A stretch of 26,624 bases of DNA from JBJXGF01 sp046153015 (lineage in GTDB: Bacteria > Actinomycetota > Acidimicrobiia > Acidimicrobiales > CAIXPF01), in contig JBJXGF010000227.1 in assembly GCA_046153015.1 (NCBI GenBank), forward strand, positions 1 through 26,624, in the 5' to 3' direction. Below the pieces are notes generated by a model. It was not told where the DNA came from. It saw nothing but the letters and a program-made list of their open reading frames with translations, and searched no databases. Positions 14,372 through 22,702 of the stretch are shown here, in pieces; positions within the stretch are counted from its first letter, which is position 1; every line of letters begins with the position of its first letter. Made by a program: the position numbers and the translations under genes.

Positions 14372-17300
14372 ATGGCCGCAGTCGGTTGGGAATTGATCGG
14401 GGAGGTGCTCGACGGCCAGCGCGACGAGCCTCGCCGCCTCGCCCTCGTCGGCCCCGAAGGTCTGCTGCTCGCCTGCCGCGAGGCGATCCTGGCCGGGGCG
14501 CCCGCGCGTCTCGACGAGATCGAGAAGGGCGGGATCCTCGACTGGCTCGACTGGGAGCGCCGAGGCCGCCACTCGCCCGGTCCGGGCCTGCGCGGCGCGG
14601 CGCTGCTGGCCGCGGCCCGGGCCGCCTGCTGGAGCGGGCCCGACGACTCCGCCCTGCTCGAGCTGCTCGCCGCAGTGGCCGCCGGCTTCGCCGACGTGGC
14701 CCCCGGGCCCTGGCGGCCCCCTCCCACCGCGCTCCCGCGTGCGGCGGCGCGCCAGCAGACGGTGGGCCCGGCGGCGCTGGCGGTGATCGAGGCGATGGCC
14801 GCGGCGGCCCCGCACCCGGCGCTGACCATCGCCGCGGACCTCGTGGCCTGGTGCGCCGGCGCCGAACGCCCGGGCGCCGCGCTCGGCCAGGAGCGCCAGG
14901 CGCGGGTGGCCTTTCTCACCAGCTTCCGCGACTCCGGCGACCTGGCGCAGCTCGGCCTGCGCCTGCGCAACGGGCACGGCCTCACCCTCGACGCGCTCGC
15001 CGCGCCGTTCACGCGGGTCGACGCGGCGTTCGCCGAGGCCCTGGCCACCGCCTGGGCCGGCTTCGGCGACGCCCGCGCCGGCGTGCGCTGGAGCTCGTAC
15101 TCCTCTCGCAGCGACCGGCCCCACGAGCTCATCACCGGCCCCTCGGTGGGCCTGGCCGCGGCGGTGGCCCTGCGCACGCTGCTGGCGGGCCACGAGCTGT
15201 TCGCGCCGCCCCGCTGGGCCTTCACCGGCGCGATCACGCAGGACGGCCGCCTCGGCGCCCTGCTGGAGCCGGGCGGCGACCTCGCCGGCTACCGCAACAA
15301 GCTGCGGGCCGCGTCGGGCCGCACGGTGGTGGCCCCCGCCGCCGACGTCGCCGAGCTGGCCTCGGCCGCGGCGGCCGCCGGCGTGACCCTGCACGGCGCC
15401 GCCGACCTGCGCGAGGTGGCGGCGCTCACCCGGGCCGGCGCGGGGCTCTTCGCCCTGCCCCCCGCCCTCGAGGGCGACGAGTCCTTCCCCCTGTCGGGCC
15501 GGGGCGACGAGCTGGCCCGCCTGAGCGCCTTGTGGGCCGACGCCGCCGCCGGTCGGGCCCAGGCTGCGCTGCTCAGCGGGGAGGCCGGGTCCGGCAAGTC
15601 CCGCCTCGTGCGCGAGCTCGGCCGCGCCGCTCGCGACCGCGGCGCCATCGTGCTCCACGGCCGCTGCGACGAGCTGGTGCCGGTGCCCTACCAGCCCTTC
15701 GCCGAAGCGCTCCGGGCGCTGCTGGCCCGCTCCGAGGAGGCGGGGCCGCTGCTCGCGCCGTGGCGGGCCGACCTCGCGCCGCTGCTCGGCGCCGAGACGG
15801 GCGCCGCCGCCCCGGCCGGCCCCGCGGAGGACAGCTCGGCGGCGGAGGGCCGGCTCTTCGACGCCGTGGCCGGCGCCCTGGCTGCGGTGGGCGACGCAGC
15901 GCCGGTGCTGCTGATCGTGGAGGACCTGCACTGGGCCACCGCGCAGACGGTCCGGCTGCTGCGGGCCCTGCTGCGCACCCGCGCCCTCACCCGCTTCCTG
16001 CTGGTGGGCACGTTCCGGGTGAGCGAGGGCGACAGCGCCGGGCTGCGCCGCGTGCTCGCCGAGCCCCACCAGTTCGCCGCGCCGGTGGCCAGGATCGACC
16101 TGGCCGGGCTCGACGCTGACGCGGTGGCCGACATCGTGGCCGCCAGCCTCCCCTCCGACGCCCGGCCCCGCACGATCGCCGAGATCGCCGAGATCGTGCA
16201 GCGCGAGACCGGCGGCAACGCCCTGTTCGTCAGCGAGATCGTCCGGGACCTCGCCGGTCAGTACGCCCGAGCGCCGGCCGGCGCCGTCGGCCATCCCGCC
16301 GCCCGTCTCCTCGAACGGCTGCGCTCGGGGGCGCCGTTGCCGAGCACGGTCATGGAGATCGCGCTCGGCCGCATCGAGGCGCACCTCTCGCCGCAGTGCG
16401 TGGAGCTCCTGCGCGCCGCGTCGGTGCTCGGCGAGGGCTTCGACTACCTCGTGCTGCGCGAGGTGGCGGCCGACGCGCTCGGCCTCGACGACGACGCCCT
16501 GCTCGACCGGCTGGCCGAAGCGGTCGAGGGTCACGTGGTCGACGACGTGAGCGGCCGCGCCGCCGACTACCGCTTCGCCCACGCCCTGCTGCGCACCGCG
16601 CTCTACGAGGCCCTGCCCGCCCCCGCCCGCAGCCGCTGGCACCGCCGAGCCGCCGACGCCATCGAGCGGCTGGTGGCCGACGGCGACCCCGACAAGGCGG
16701 CGCGCCTGGCCGTGCACTACGGCCGCTGCGCCACGATCCCCGGCTACGCCGACAAGGCGGCGGCGTGGGCGCTGCGGGCCGGCGCCGAGGCCAGCGAGCG
16801 CCTGGCCTACGCCGAGGCCGCCCGCTGGTACCGGCAGGCCGCCGACGCGCTCGAGGGCCGGCCCGAGCGGGCCCACGACCGGCTCGAGGCGCTGGTGGCG
16901 TGCGGCCGGGCCAGCCAACGCGGCGGCGACGCCGGAGCACGAGACACGCTCTACCATGCGGCCCTCGAGGCCATCGCCCAGGGCGACCGGGCGCTGCTCA
17001 CCGAGGCGGCGCTGGCCGCCAACCGGGGCTGGTTCGCCCGCACCGCCGAGGTCGACGGGAAATGGGTGGAGGTCCTGGAGCAGGCGCTTTCCTCCCTCCC
17101 CGAGGGGCCCTCCCCCGAGCGGGCAGAGCTGCTCTCGGTGCTCGCCTCCGAGCTCGTGTGGGCGCCCGACGCCGCCCGGCGCTTCGCGCTGGCCGACGAA
17201 GCCCTCGCCGGCGCCCGCGCGTCGGGCTCGGCGCACAGCCTCGCCCGGGTGCTCTACGTGCGTCACCAGACGATCTCGTGCGCCGCCAGCGCCGACGAGC

Positions 17301-18268
17301 AGCAGGCCAACAGCGCCGAGCTGTGCGAGGTGGCCGAGGCGCTCGGCGAGGACCTGCACCTCTTCTATGCCCTCGCCAACCGGGCGTTGGTGGCCGCCAG
17401 CCGCGGCCGGCTGGGGGAGGGCCAGGAGGCGATCGCCGCCGCTGCGGAGATCGGTCTGCGAGTACGCCAGGCGGTGCCCCGCTGGACCGCCGAGGTGGCC
17501 CAGGCCAGCTTCCTGCTCGCCGTCGGGCGCCTCGAGGAGGCCGAGGAGGCCTCGCGAGCGGCGTACGAGCGGGGCGACCGCGCCGGCCACAAGCTGGACG
17601 CGTGGCTGTTCTGGGGTGAGCAGACGTGGTGGATCCGGCGCAGCCAGGGCCGCCTGCACGAGGTGGCCGAGCACATCGAGTCGGTGCTGGCCTTCCCCGG
17701 GGCCGACGCCATGCTCGGCTACATCCCGAGCCGCTGCCTCTTCGAGGCCGGCGGTGAGCACGCGACGCGCGCCACCCGCAACTACGAGGCGGCGGTGGCG
17801 CTCGGGCTCGAGCACGTGCGCCCCAACCTCACCGAGCTCACCGCGCTCACCAATCTGGCGTTCCTCGCCGTGCGCCTCGGGGACCTGGCGGTGTCGGCCC
17901 AGCTCGTCGAGCGCCTCGCCCCCTACGCGCACCTGTTCCCGATCACCACCGTCGTGCGGCCCTGCGCCGCCCACAGCCTCGGCATGCTGTGCGGTCGCCT
18001 CGGCCGCCTCGAGGAGGCCGTCGGCTGGTATGAGCAGGCGCTGGCGCTGCATCGCGCCGCGCCCGCTCCGCTGTTCGCAGCCGAAACCGTCCTCGAATGG
18101 GCGCGTACACTGAGCGTCCTCGATCCGCCGCAGTCCAAGCGGGCGTTGGCGTTGGCGGCCGAGGCGCGTGAGGCGGCCGCCGCGCACCGGGCGTCCGGGC
18201 TCGCCGCCGAGGCCGATTCGGCGTTGGCGCGTATTCGGAACGCGGCGGGATCGCTCTCTACGAACTGA
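14372..18268 (+). CDS. Fusion of Lon-like (S16) protease domain, AAA/STAND ATPase and TPR repeats
   Basis: The product has 1298 residues from ATG 14372 (GGGG 8-11 bases upstream; the earlier in-frame ATG at 14324 is possible). Residues about 200-350 resemble the Lon proteolytic domain. 'ITGPSVGLAAAVALRTLLAG' carries the candidate catalytic Ser (S258), 'WAFTGAITQDGRL' matches Lon 'AMTGEITLRGQV', and 'GYRNKLRAA' carries the candidate Lys (K310). 'VVAPAADVAELA' follows as in Lon. Residues about 373-700 are an AAA_16/STAND ATPase, with Walker A G-E-A-G-S-G-K-S (403-410), Walker B 'VLLIVED' (E517, D518) and 'LHWA'. From about 740 to the end are TPR-like helical pairs. There is no C-terminal LuxR or other DNA-binding helix-turn-helix, unlike MalT/LAL regulators. 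ATP-driven signalling that controls proteolysis is inferred. The protease call is by motif only. Confidence 0.8.
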   Translation: MAAVGWELIGEVLDGQRDEPRRLALVGPEGLLLACREAILAGAPARLDEIEKGGILDWLDWERRGRHSPGPGLRGAALLAAARAACWSGPDDSALLELLAAVAAGFADVAPGPWRPPPTALPRAAARQQTVGPAALAVIEAMAAAAPHPALTIAADLVAWCAGAERPGAALGQERQARVAFLTSFRDSGDLAQLGLRLRNGHGLTLDALAAPFTRVDAAFAEALATAWAGFGDARAGVRWSSYSSRSDRPHELITGPSVGLAAAVALRTLLAGHELFAPPRWAFTGAITQDGRLGALLEPGGDLAGYRNKLRAASGRTVVAPAADVAELASAAAAAGVTLHGAADLREVAALTRAGAGLFALPPALEGDESFPLSGRGDELARLSALWADAAAGRAQAALLSGEAGSGKSRLVRELGRAARDRGAIVLHGRCDELVPVPYQPFAEALRALLARSEEAGPLLAPWRADLAPLLGAETGAAAPAGPAEDSSAAEGRLFDAVAGALAAVGDAAPVLLIVEDLHWATAQTVRLLRALLRTRALTRFLLVGTFRVSEGDSAGLRRVLAEPHQFAAPVARIDLAGLDADAVADIVAASLPSDARPRTIAEIAEIVQRETGGNALFVSEIVRDLAGQYARAPAGAVGHPAARLLERLRSGAPLPSTVMEIALGRIEAHLSPQCVELLRAASVLGEGFDYLVLREVAADALGLDDDALLDRLAEAVEGHVVDDVSGRAADYRFAHALLRTALYEALPAPARSRWHRRAADAIERLVADGDPDKAARLAVHYGRCATIPGYADKAAAWALRAGAEASERLAYAEAARWYRQAADALEGRPERAHDRLEALVACGRASQRGGDAGARDTLYHAALEAIAQGDRALLTEAALAANRGWFARTAEVDGKWVEVLEQALSSLPEGPSPERAELLSVLASELVWAPDAARRFALADEALAGARASGSAHSLARVLYVRHQTISCAASADEQQANSAELCEVAEALGEDLHLFYALANRALVAASRGRLGEGQEAIAAAAEIGLRVRQAVPRWTAEVAQASFLLAVGRLEEAEEASRAAYERGDRAGHKLDAWLFWGEQTWWIRRSQGRLHEVAEHIESVLAFPGADAMLGYIPSRCLFEAGGEHATRATRNYEAAVALGLEHVRPNLTELTALTNLAFLAVRLGDLAVSAQLVERLAPYAHLFPITTVVRPCAAHSLGMLCGRLGRLEEAVGWYEQALALHRAAPAPLFAAETVLEWARTLSVLDPPQSKRALALAAEAREAAAAHRASGLAAEADSALARIRNAAGSLSTN

Positions 18269-18343
18269 TGCCCGGCCGGCGCGTCCCGCTCGCGGGGCGA
18301 ACGCCGTCGAGCAGCCCGCCTGGGGCGAGGAAGGGATCCGGCT

Positions 18344-19495
18344 GTGCCGACTACACCGCCAACGACTGGGCCGACGACTGGGCCGAAACCGCGGCCAGTG
18401 GCCACGCAGGCCACGCGAGTGCCCACCGAGCCCACCACGCTGGCCGACCGCAACCTGTTGGCCAACCACCACATCACGCTCGGCTACTACGACCTCTCGG
18501 AGCGGCTGGCCCGCCGCCTCGGTCGGGCCGACGCCAACTGGTGCACGTGGGCCGCGCACGCGTCGCGCAGCGTCGGCCACGCCCTCGACCTGGAGGAGCC
18601 GCCGCTGCTCGTCCGGCAGCGGCTCGTGGCCATGGGCCTGCCCCGGCCCCTCGTGGAGGTCGTGCTCGACGTGCTGCTCTCCCTCGTCGGCGGGCCGGCG
18701 GCCCACCGGGCGTCGATGCTGGCGGCGGGCAACCAGGCCCTGTTCACCATGAGCGCCGGGTTCTTCGGCCAGCTCTGCGACCTCCTCGACGCCGACGCCG
18801 ACGAAGCGGAGCAGGAGCGCGTCCTCGCCGGCCTGGCCACGGGGGACGGCGCCCGGCCCCTCGCCGCCGCCAAGCGCGACGTGCTGCGCCGCGGCCTGCG
18901 CTGCTACCTGAAGGCGGCGGCGCTCCCCCCCGGCGCCGGCGTCGACAAGGCGCGGGCCGAGCTGATCTTCGCCGGCAGCCTGTTCATCTCCGATTTCGAG
19001 CAGAGCTTCCTGCAGCCCGACGTGGACCTGGCGTTCCTGCGCACCCCGGCGCCGGTCACCTCGCCGCTGTCCGCGCTGCGCATGATGGTGGGGGAGCTGG
19101 CCGCGCCGCTGCTCACCCGCCTCACGGTGGCGTTGGTGCTGCCGGGCTGCGTCATCGCCCCCGCCGACGGGCTGCCCCCGGCCCCGGCGGGGCAGGCCCG
19201 GCACCCCGCCGAGCTGGCGCTGCTCACCACACCCGAGGCCCGGCGGGCGCTGGCCGCGTACGACGCCACGGCCGGCGACCCGCGGCGCTGCCGGGTGGCG
19301 GACTGGTCGGTGTTCGCCGACCGGATGAGCTTCGTGGCCGGGCTGTACCGCGCTTGGCAGCGCCGGCCCGAGCTGTTCGAGAACCCGCTGTCCGCGCAGG
19401 CCGAGGCGGCGGTGCGGGCGACGCCGTCGCCGCTCGTGATCCCCGAGCCGCCCGGCCCGGCGGCGCCGTGGCGTTGCGAGCGAGGCGCCGCGTGA
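18344..19495 (+). CDS. Uncharacterised protein with N-W-C-T-W-A motif, partner of the MpaB-like oxygenase
   Basis: This 383-residue protein starts at GTG 18344, 8 bases after GAGGAAGGG. The first 30 residues are Pro/Thr-rich and probably disordered; a second GTG at 18419 would remove most of them. The core begins 'NHHITLGYYDLSERLARRLGRADANWCTWAAHASRSVGHAL', with N-W-C-T-W-A at residues 65-70. I associate this motif (N-W-x-T-[FW]-A-x-x-A-S) with a family of unassigned actinobacterial proteins. The rest is alpha-helical with no clear cofactor site. No signal peptide. Its TGA shares bases with the ATG of the next gene (TGATG), so the two are translationally coupled and probably act together, perhaps as one complex. 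It lies 75 bases after the protease-ATPase gene. The function is not known. Confidence 0.8.
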   Translation: MPTTPPTTGPTTGPKPRPVATQATRVPTEPTTLADRNLLANHHITLGYYDLSERLARRLGRADANWCTWAAHASRSVGHALDLEEPPLLVRQRLVAMGLPRPLVEVVLDVLLSLVGGPAAHRASMLAAGNQALFTMSAGFFGQLCDLLDADADEAEQERVLAGLATGDGARPLAAAKRDVLRRGLRCYLKAAALPPGAGVDKARAELIFAGSLFISDFEQSFLQPDVDLAFLRTPAPVTSPLSALRMMVGELAAPLLTRLTVALVLPGCVIAPADGLPPAPAGQARHPAELALLTTPEARRALAAYDATAGDPRRCRVADWSVFADRMSFVAGLYRAWQRRPELFENPLSAQAEAAVRATPSPLVIPEPPGPAAPWRCERGAA

Positions 19496-20676
19496 TGTTC
19501 GACTGGAGCGACGACGCCCTCGACGCGCTGCGCGGCGAGTGCGACCCCGAGGTCGACTCGCTGATCGAGCAGCTCCTCGCCTGGCTTGTGGCCGAGGGGC
19601 ACGTGAGCGTGGACCAGGCGTCGGCCCGCACGCTGCTCGGCACGCTGATCGGCTGGCTCCATTCCCCGGAGGCGGCGGCCAACACCCTGCTCGACGAGTA
19701 CCGCGCCGACGCGCCCGCCCTGCCCGAGTGGGTGAGCGTCGACGAGCTGCGACGCGGCGGCGACTTCTTCAACGAGTACTCGCTGCCGATCTGCGCGGCG
19801 CTGCTCTGCGCGTCGCTGCCGATCGCGTACTCGGCGGCTCGGGGCAGCCAGGTGCTGCTCGTGACCACCGAGCTGATGTCCGACGCCCGGCGCCGTCTGG
19901 CCGAGACCACCCAGATGGTCTTCGACGTGGCCGAGGTCGGCGCGGCCGCCGCGTCCGACGCGCCCCACCCGCTGGCGCCCGGATCCCGGGGCCTCGCCAC
20001 CTGCCGCAACGTGCGCCTCTTCCACGCCGCGGTGCGCTGCTTCGTGCGCCGTGACCCCGACGGCGTGGCCGGCTGGGCCAGCGCCGAACGCCAGCTCGGG
20101 CTGCCCCTCGGCGAGCCGATCAACCAGGAGGACCTGATCGGCACGCTGCTCACCTTCGGCCCCGCGGTGCTCGAAGCGCTGGAGGAGATGGGCATCCGCT
20201 ACGACCGGCGGGGCGCGGCCGGCTACCTGCACCTGTGGAGCGCGGCCGGCCATTTGCTCGGGGTCCGGCCCGACCTCTTGCCCCTCGAGGGCCGCGACGC
20301 CCACCACGTGCACCAGCTCATCCGCCGCCGCCATCAGCTGCCCTCCCGGGCCGGCGCCGAGCTGGCCGACGCCCTCCTGGCCGAGATGCGCCGCACGTTG
20401 CCGCTCCCGCTGGCCGGGCTGGCCCCGGCCCTGATCCGCCGCCTCGCCGGACCCAAGACCGCCGACATGCTCGACATCCGCGACGCGCCGATCTTCGAGC
20501 TGGCGCTCGACGTGGCCGCCGCGGCCAACCGGGCGCTGTCGCCCCTGTACCGCTTCGCGCCGATGCGGCTCGTGACCGATCCGCTGATGCGCCGCGTGCT
20601 GCGCAACTACCAGCAAGGCGGGCTGCGCGCTCCCCGCCGCGGGCCGTTCGACTTCACGCCGGTCGCGGTGCGGTAG
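19495..20676 (+). CDS. MpaB/Lcp-type oxygenase family protein (DUF2236)
   Basis: The ATG at 19495 overlaps the preceding TGA, although the same frame stays open far upstream. The 393-residue product has the signature of the ER-bound oxygenase MpaB / rubber oxygenase (latex-clearing protein) family: 'RNVRLFHAAVRCF' (H177, R181), then 'GEPINQEDLIGTLLTFG' (208-221) and 'GYLHLWSAAGHLLGV' (243-257). In Lcp the conserved His of this region is thought to be the haem ligand, so a haem oxygenase acting on a long-chain or terpenoid substrate is plausible. The substrate cannot be read from sequence. Residues about 95-125 are hydrophobic and may touch the membrane; there is no Sec signal. The coupled upstream gene suggests a two-component enzyme. 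Confidence 0.88.
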   Translation: MFDWSDDALDALRGECDPEVDSLIEQLLAWLVAEGHVSVDQASARTLLGTLIGWLHSPEAAANTLLDEYRADAPALPEWVSVDELRRGGDFFNEYSLPICAALLCASLPIAYSAARGSQVLLVTTELMSDARRRLAETTQMVFDVAEVGAAAASDAPHPLAPGSRGLATCRNVRLFHAAVRCFVRRDPDGVAGWASAERQLGLPLGEPINQEDLIGTLLTFGPAVLEALEEMGIRYDRRGAAGYLHLWSAAGHLLGVRPDLLPLEGRDAHHVHQLIRRRHQLPSRAGAELADALLAEMRRTLPLPLAGLAPALIRRLAGPKTADMLDIRDAPIFELALDVAAAANRALSPLYRFAPMRLVTDPLMRRVLRNYQQGGLRAPRRGPFDFTPVAVR

Positions 20677-20712
20677 CCGGCGTCGGCGGTGTCGCAGGCC
20701 GGCCTGCCCGTC

Positions 20713-20718
20713 TAAGTT
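20713..20718 (+). promoter_or_regulatory. -10 box of a leaderless promoter (Cys-rich gene)
   Basis: TAAGTT lies 9 bases before the ATG at 20728, which has no ribosome-binding site. The gene pair beginning there may therefore have its own promoter, separate from the oxygenase genes ending at 20676. Confidence 0.5.
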
Positions 20719-20727
20719 CTCTCGGCG

Positions 20728-21822
20728 ATGGGCAGCTCCCGACCCGATTGGGAGGCGCTAGGCCGCCTCCGCCGCCGAGAGCAGCGCGCTCATCACCGCC
20801 CGGCTTTGCGGCGTCGGTGGGACCAGCGGCTCGGGGCGCACGTGGAGGCCGCCGCCGCGGAGGGCCTCGTCGACGCCGACGAGTTCGAGGGCCGCGCCGC
20901 CGCCGCGTTCTCGCTGCTCGGGCCCGACCCCTTCGGCCCGCCCCCGCCTGGCCTGTGGGAGCGCTTCGTCGAATGCTGCCTGGCGCTGCCCCAGCCGCGT
21001 CGCAACCCGTTCGACCTGGCCATCGCCTACGGCGCCGGGTGGGGCCGCGACGCCCGCCGCGGCCCCCAGCCCGGCTGGGCGGGGCGCTGGCCCAACGCCG
21101 TGCTCGCCCTCGTCGAGCAGACCGCCGCCGCCGTGCGCGAGGCCGACGACCTGCTCCAGAGCCAGCTCGGCCTGGCGCTGCTCGAGCCGGGGGAGCGGGC
21201 CAGCATGGCCGGGGACTTCGCCGTGTCGATGCTCGGCGGCTGCTTCTGCGGCCACCATCGGCGGGGCTGCAAGCAGGCCTGCGGGCGCACCTGCTGCTTC
21301 GAGGATCACGACCTGGCCGCCTGGTCGCCGGGCACGGTGTACCTGCGCCCGTTCGTGGACCAGGCGGTGCGGGGCACCGCCCAGCGCCGCATCCTCGGCG
21401 GCGCGTTCGCCGAGAGCATGCTGTACCGCTCCCTCGAGCCCGAGGGCCGGGTGCTGTGCCGGGGCGTGGAGGCGCTGCGCTGCCCGGTGTGCGGCGAGGA
21501 CTACGAGGGCCCGCAGTGCCGCACGCCCGGCTGCCGGCCGCCGGCCGAGCCGCCGCCGCTGCGCCGCGAGCTCAGCAACCGGCTCTTCGTGCCGATCCCC
21601 TCGCCGGGCGGCACCCACCGTGAGGGCCAGCGGTGGCGTTGCCCCAACCGGGCCTGCGGTCACCTCTACGGCGAGGGCCGGCGCAGCCGGGCCGAGACCC
21701 ACGACGGGCCCTGCCCGCGCTGTCGCGCTGCGCCCGAGGGACCCCAGCAGTCGGTCTCGGTGTGGCGCCTCGGTACGATCGCCGACCCGGCCTGGGCTGG
21801 CGACCCCTATGAGGGGTCATGA
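20728..21822 (+). CDS. Cysteine-rich protein with two zinc-ribbon modules, unknown function
   Basis: The 364-residue product has an N-terminal helical part (1-165) and three Cys clusters. A compact one, C-F-C-G-H-H and C-K-Q-A-C-G-R-T-C-C, covers residues 172-190. A zinc ribbon C-P-V-C with C264 and C269 covers 252-269. A second ribbon has C305, C310 and C-P-R-C (329-332). The second and third look like structural zinc sites, while the first could bind zinc or an iron-sulfur cluster. No enzymatic motif is recognised. ATG 20728 is supported by a TANNNT box 9 bases upstream and no ribosome-binding site. The TGA overlaps the ATG of the next gene (ATGA), so the two are coupled. Nucleic-acid binding is the usual guess for such ribbons, but nothing here proves it. 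Confidence 0.8.
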   Translation: MGSSRPDWEALGRLRRREQRAHHRPALRRRWDQRLGAHVEAAAAEGLVDADEFEGRAAAAFSLLGPDPFGPPPPGLWERFVECCLALPQPRRNPFDLAIAYGAGWGRDARRGPQPGWAGRWPNAVLALVEQTAAAVREADDLLQSQLGLALLEPGERASMAGDFAVSMLGGCFCGHHRRGCKQACGRTCCFEDHDLAAWSPGTVYLRPFVDQAVRGTAQRRILGGAFAESMLYRSLEPEGRVLCRGVEALRCPVCGEDYEGPQCRTPGCRPPAEPPPLRRELSNRLFVPIPSPGGTHREGQRWRCPNRACGHLYGEGRRSRAETHDGPCPRCRAAPEGPQQSVSVWRLGTIADPAWAGDPYEGS

Positions 21823-22679
21823 CGCCAGCGTCGATGCCGCCCGAGGCGCCCACCGTTCTCTCCGCCGCCGATCGGCTGCTGGCCGCGTACGGCGAGTTCG
21901 ACGTGGAGGTGGGGCTCTTCGCCGAGTCCGACGAGGTGATCGTGCTCGCCCACCCCGACGACCCCGCAGAGGGCGACGGGGTCGACCTCGTGGTGAGCGT
22001 GCGCCCGAGCGGCGGGCATCCCCGCGCCTTGGAGGGCGCGGCGCTCACCCTGCGGGGCCCGGCCGTGGCCGTCGCCCGGCTCAACGGGCGAGGCCAGGCC
22101 TGGTTCCGCAACCTCCCCGGCGGGCGTTGGCGGCTCGGCGTGCTGCGCCCGGCGCGGCGGCGTCCGCCGCTGTCCGGCGCGCCGGCGTCGGGCGAGCGGT
22201 TGGCGCTGCGGGCGTTGGCGCCGGCCGCGCTCGGCGGGCGTTCGCTCACCATCCATCGGTGGCAGGCGGCCGAGGTCGACCTGGCCGTGGAGCTGGCCGA
22301 GACCGAGGAGGGCCGGTTGGTGCTCTCGGTGTCCGCCGGCGGCGACGTGCCGGAGGATCTGCTGGTGCGCTTGGCCTGGCGGGTGGCCCCCGAGCGCGGC
22401 GCCGGGCCGGAACGGGAGCTGACCCTCGTCACCCCGCTGGCCGCGGGCCCCGACGGGCGCCGCGGCGCCCGCTACGACGTAGGCGGCGTCGACCCGCTCG
22501 ACGGCTTCGGCGTGGCCCGGGTCGACTGGGTCGAGCTCGAGGAGCTCACCGCCGTCGACGTGGAGGCGGCGCTGCGCTACGAGCCCTACGGCAGCGCCGT
22601 CGAGGCGTGGCAGGCCACGGCCGCCCACGAGGGCTGCCCGGCCGAGGCCGCCGCCGCGGTGCGCGCCGCGTTGGCCTGA
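21819..22679 (+). CDS. Beta-rich protein of unknown function, coupled to the Cys-rich gene
   Basis: This 286-residue protein is translated from an ATG that overlaps the previous stop and has GAGGGG two bases upstream, a close but strong ribosome-binding site. The sequence is mostly short beta strands. 'VAVARLNGRGQAWFRNLPGGRWRLGVLRP' (in two parts) resembles the end of a carboxypeptidase-regulatory or transthyretin-like sandwich, in which G-x-A-x-F-x-x-L-P-x-G-x-[WY]-x-L is common. There is no signal peptide, membrane span or Cys-rich site. Proteins with such a domain occur beside sigma factors and protease or ATPase signalling genes in actinobacteria, but I cannot name this one. It is the last plus-strand gene before a strand switch at 22679-22703. 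Confidence 0.75.
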   Translation: MTPASMPPEAPTVLSAADRLLAAYGEFDVEVGLFAESDEVIVLAHPDDPAEGDGVDLVVSVRPSGGHPRALEGAALTLRGPAVAVARLNGRGQAWFRNLPGGRWRLGVLRPARRRPPLSGAPASGERLALRALAPAALGGRSLTIHRWQAAEVDLAVELAETEEGRLVLSVSAGGDVPEDLLVRLAWRVAPERGAGPERELTLVTPLAAGPDGRRGARYDVGGVDPLDGFGVARVDWVELEELTAVDVEAALRYEPYGSAVEAWQATAAHEGCPAEAAAAVRAALA

Positions 22680-22702
22680 ACCCGGCTCGGCTGCCCGGTC
22701 GC

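Noticed and set aside
14372..18268. LuxR/MalT-type transcription regulator
   Set aside because: The ATPase and TPR parts fit that class, but the C-terminus ends in TPR-like helices without any helix-turn-helix, and an extra protease-like domain stands at the N-terminus.
14231..19204. A minus-strand frame open for nearly 5 kb opposite the protease-ATPase gene
   Set aside because: It mirrors the codon pattern of the plus-strand gene, is rich in Arg/Gly/Ala, has no domain, and spans several real plus-strand genes. It is an effect of extreme GC content.
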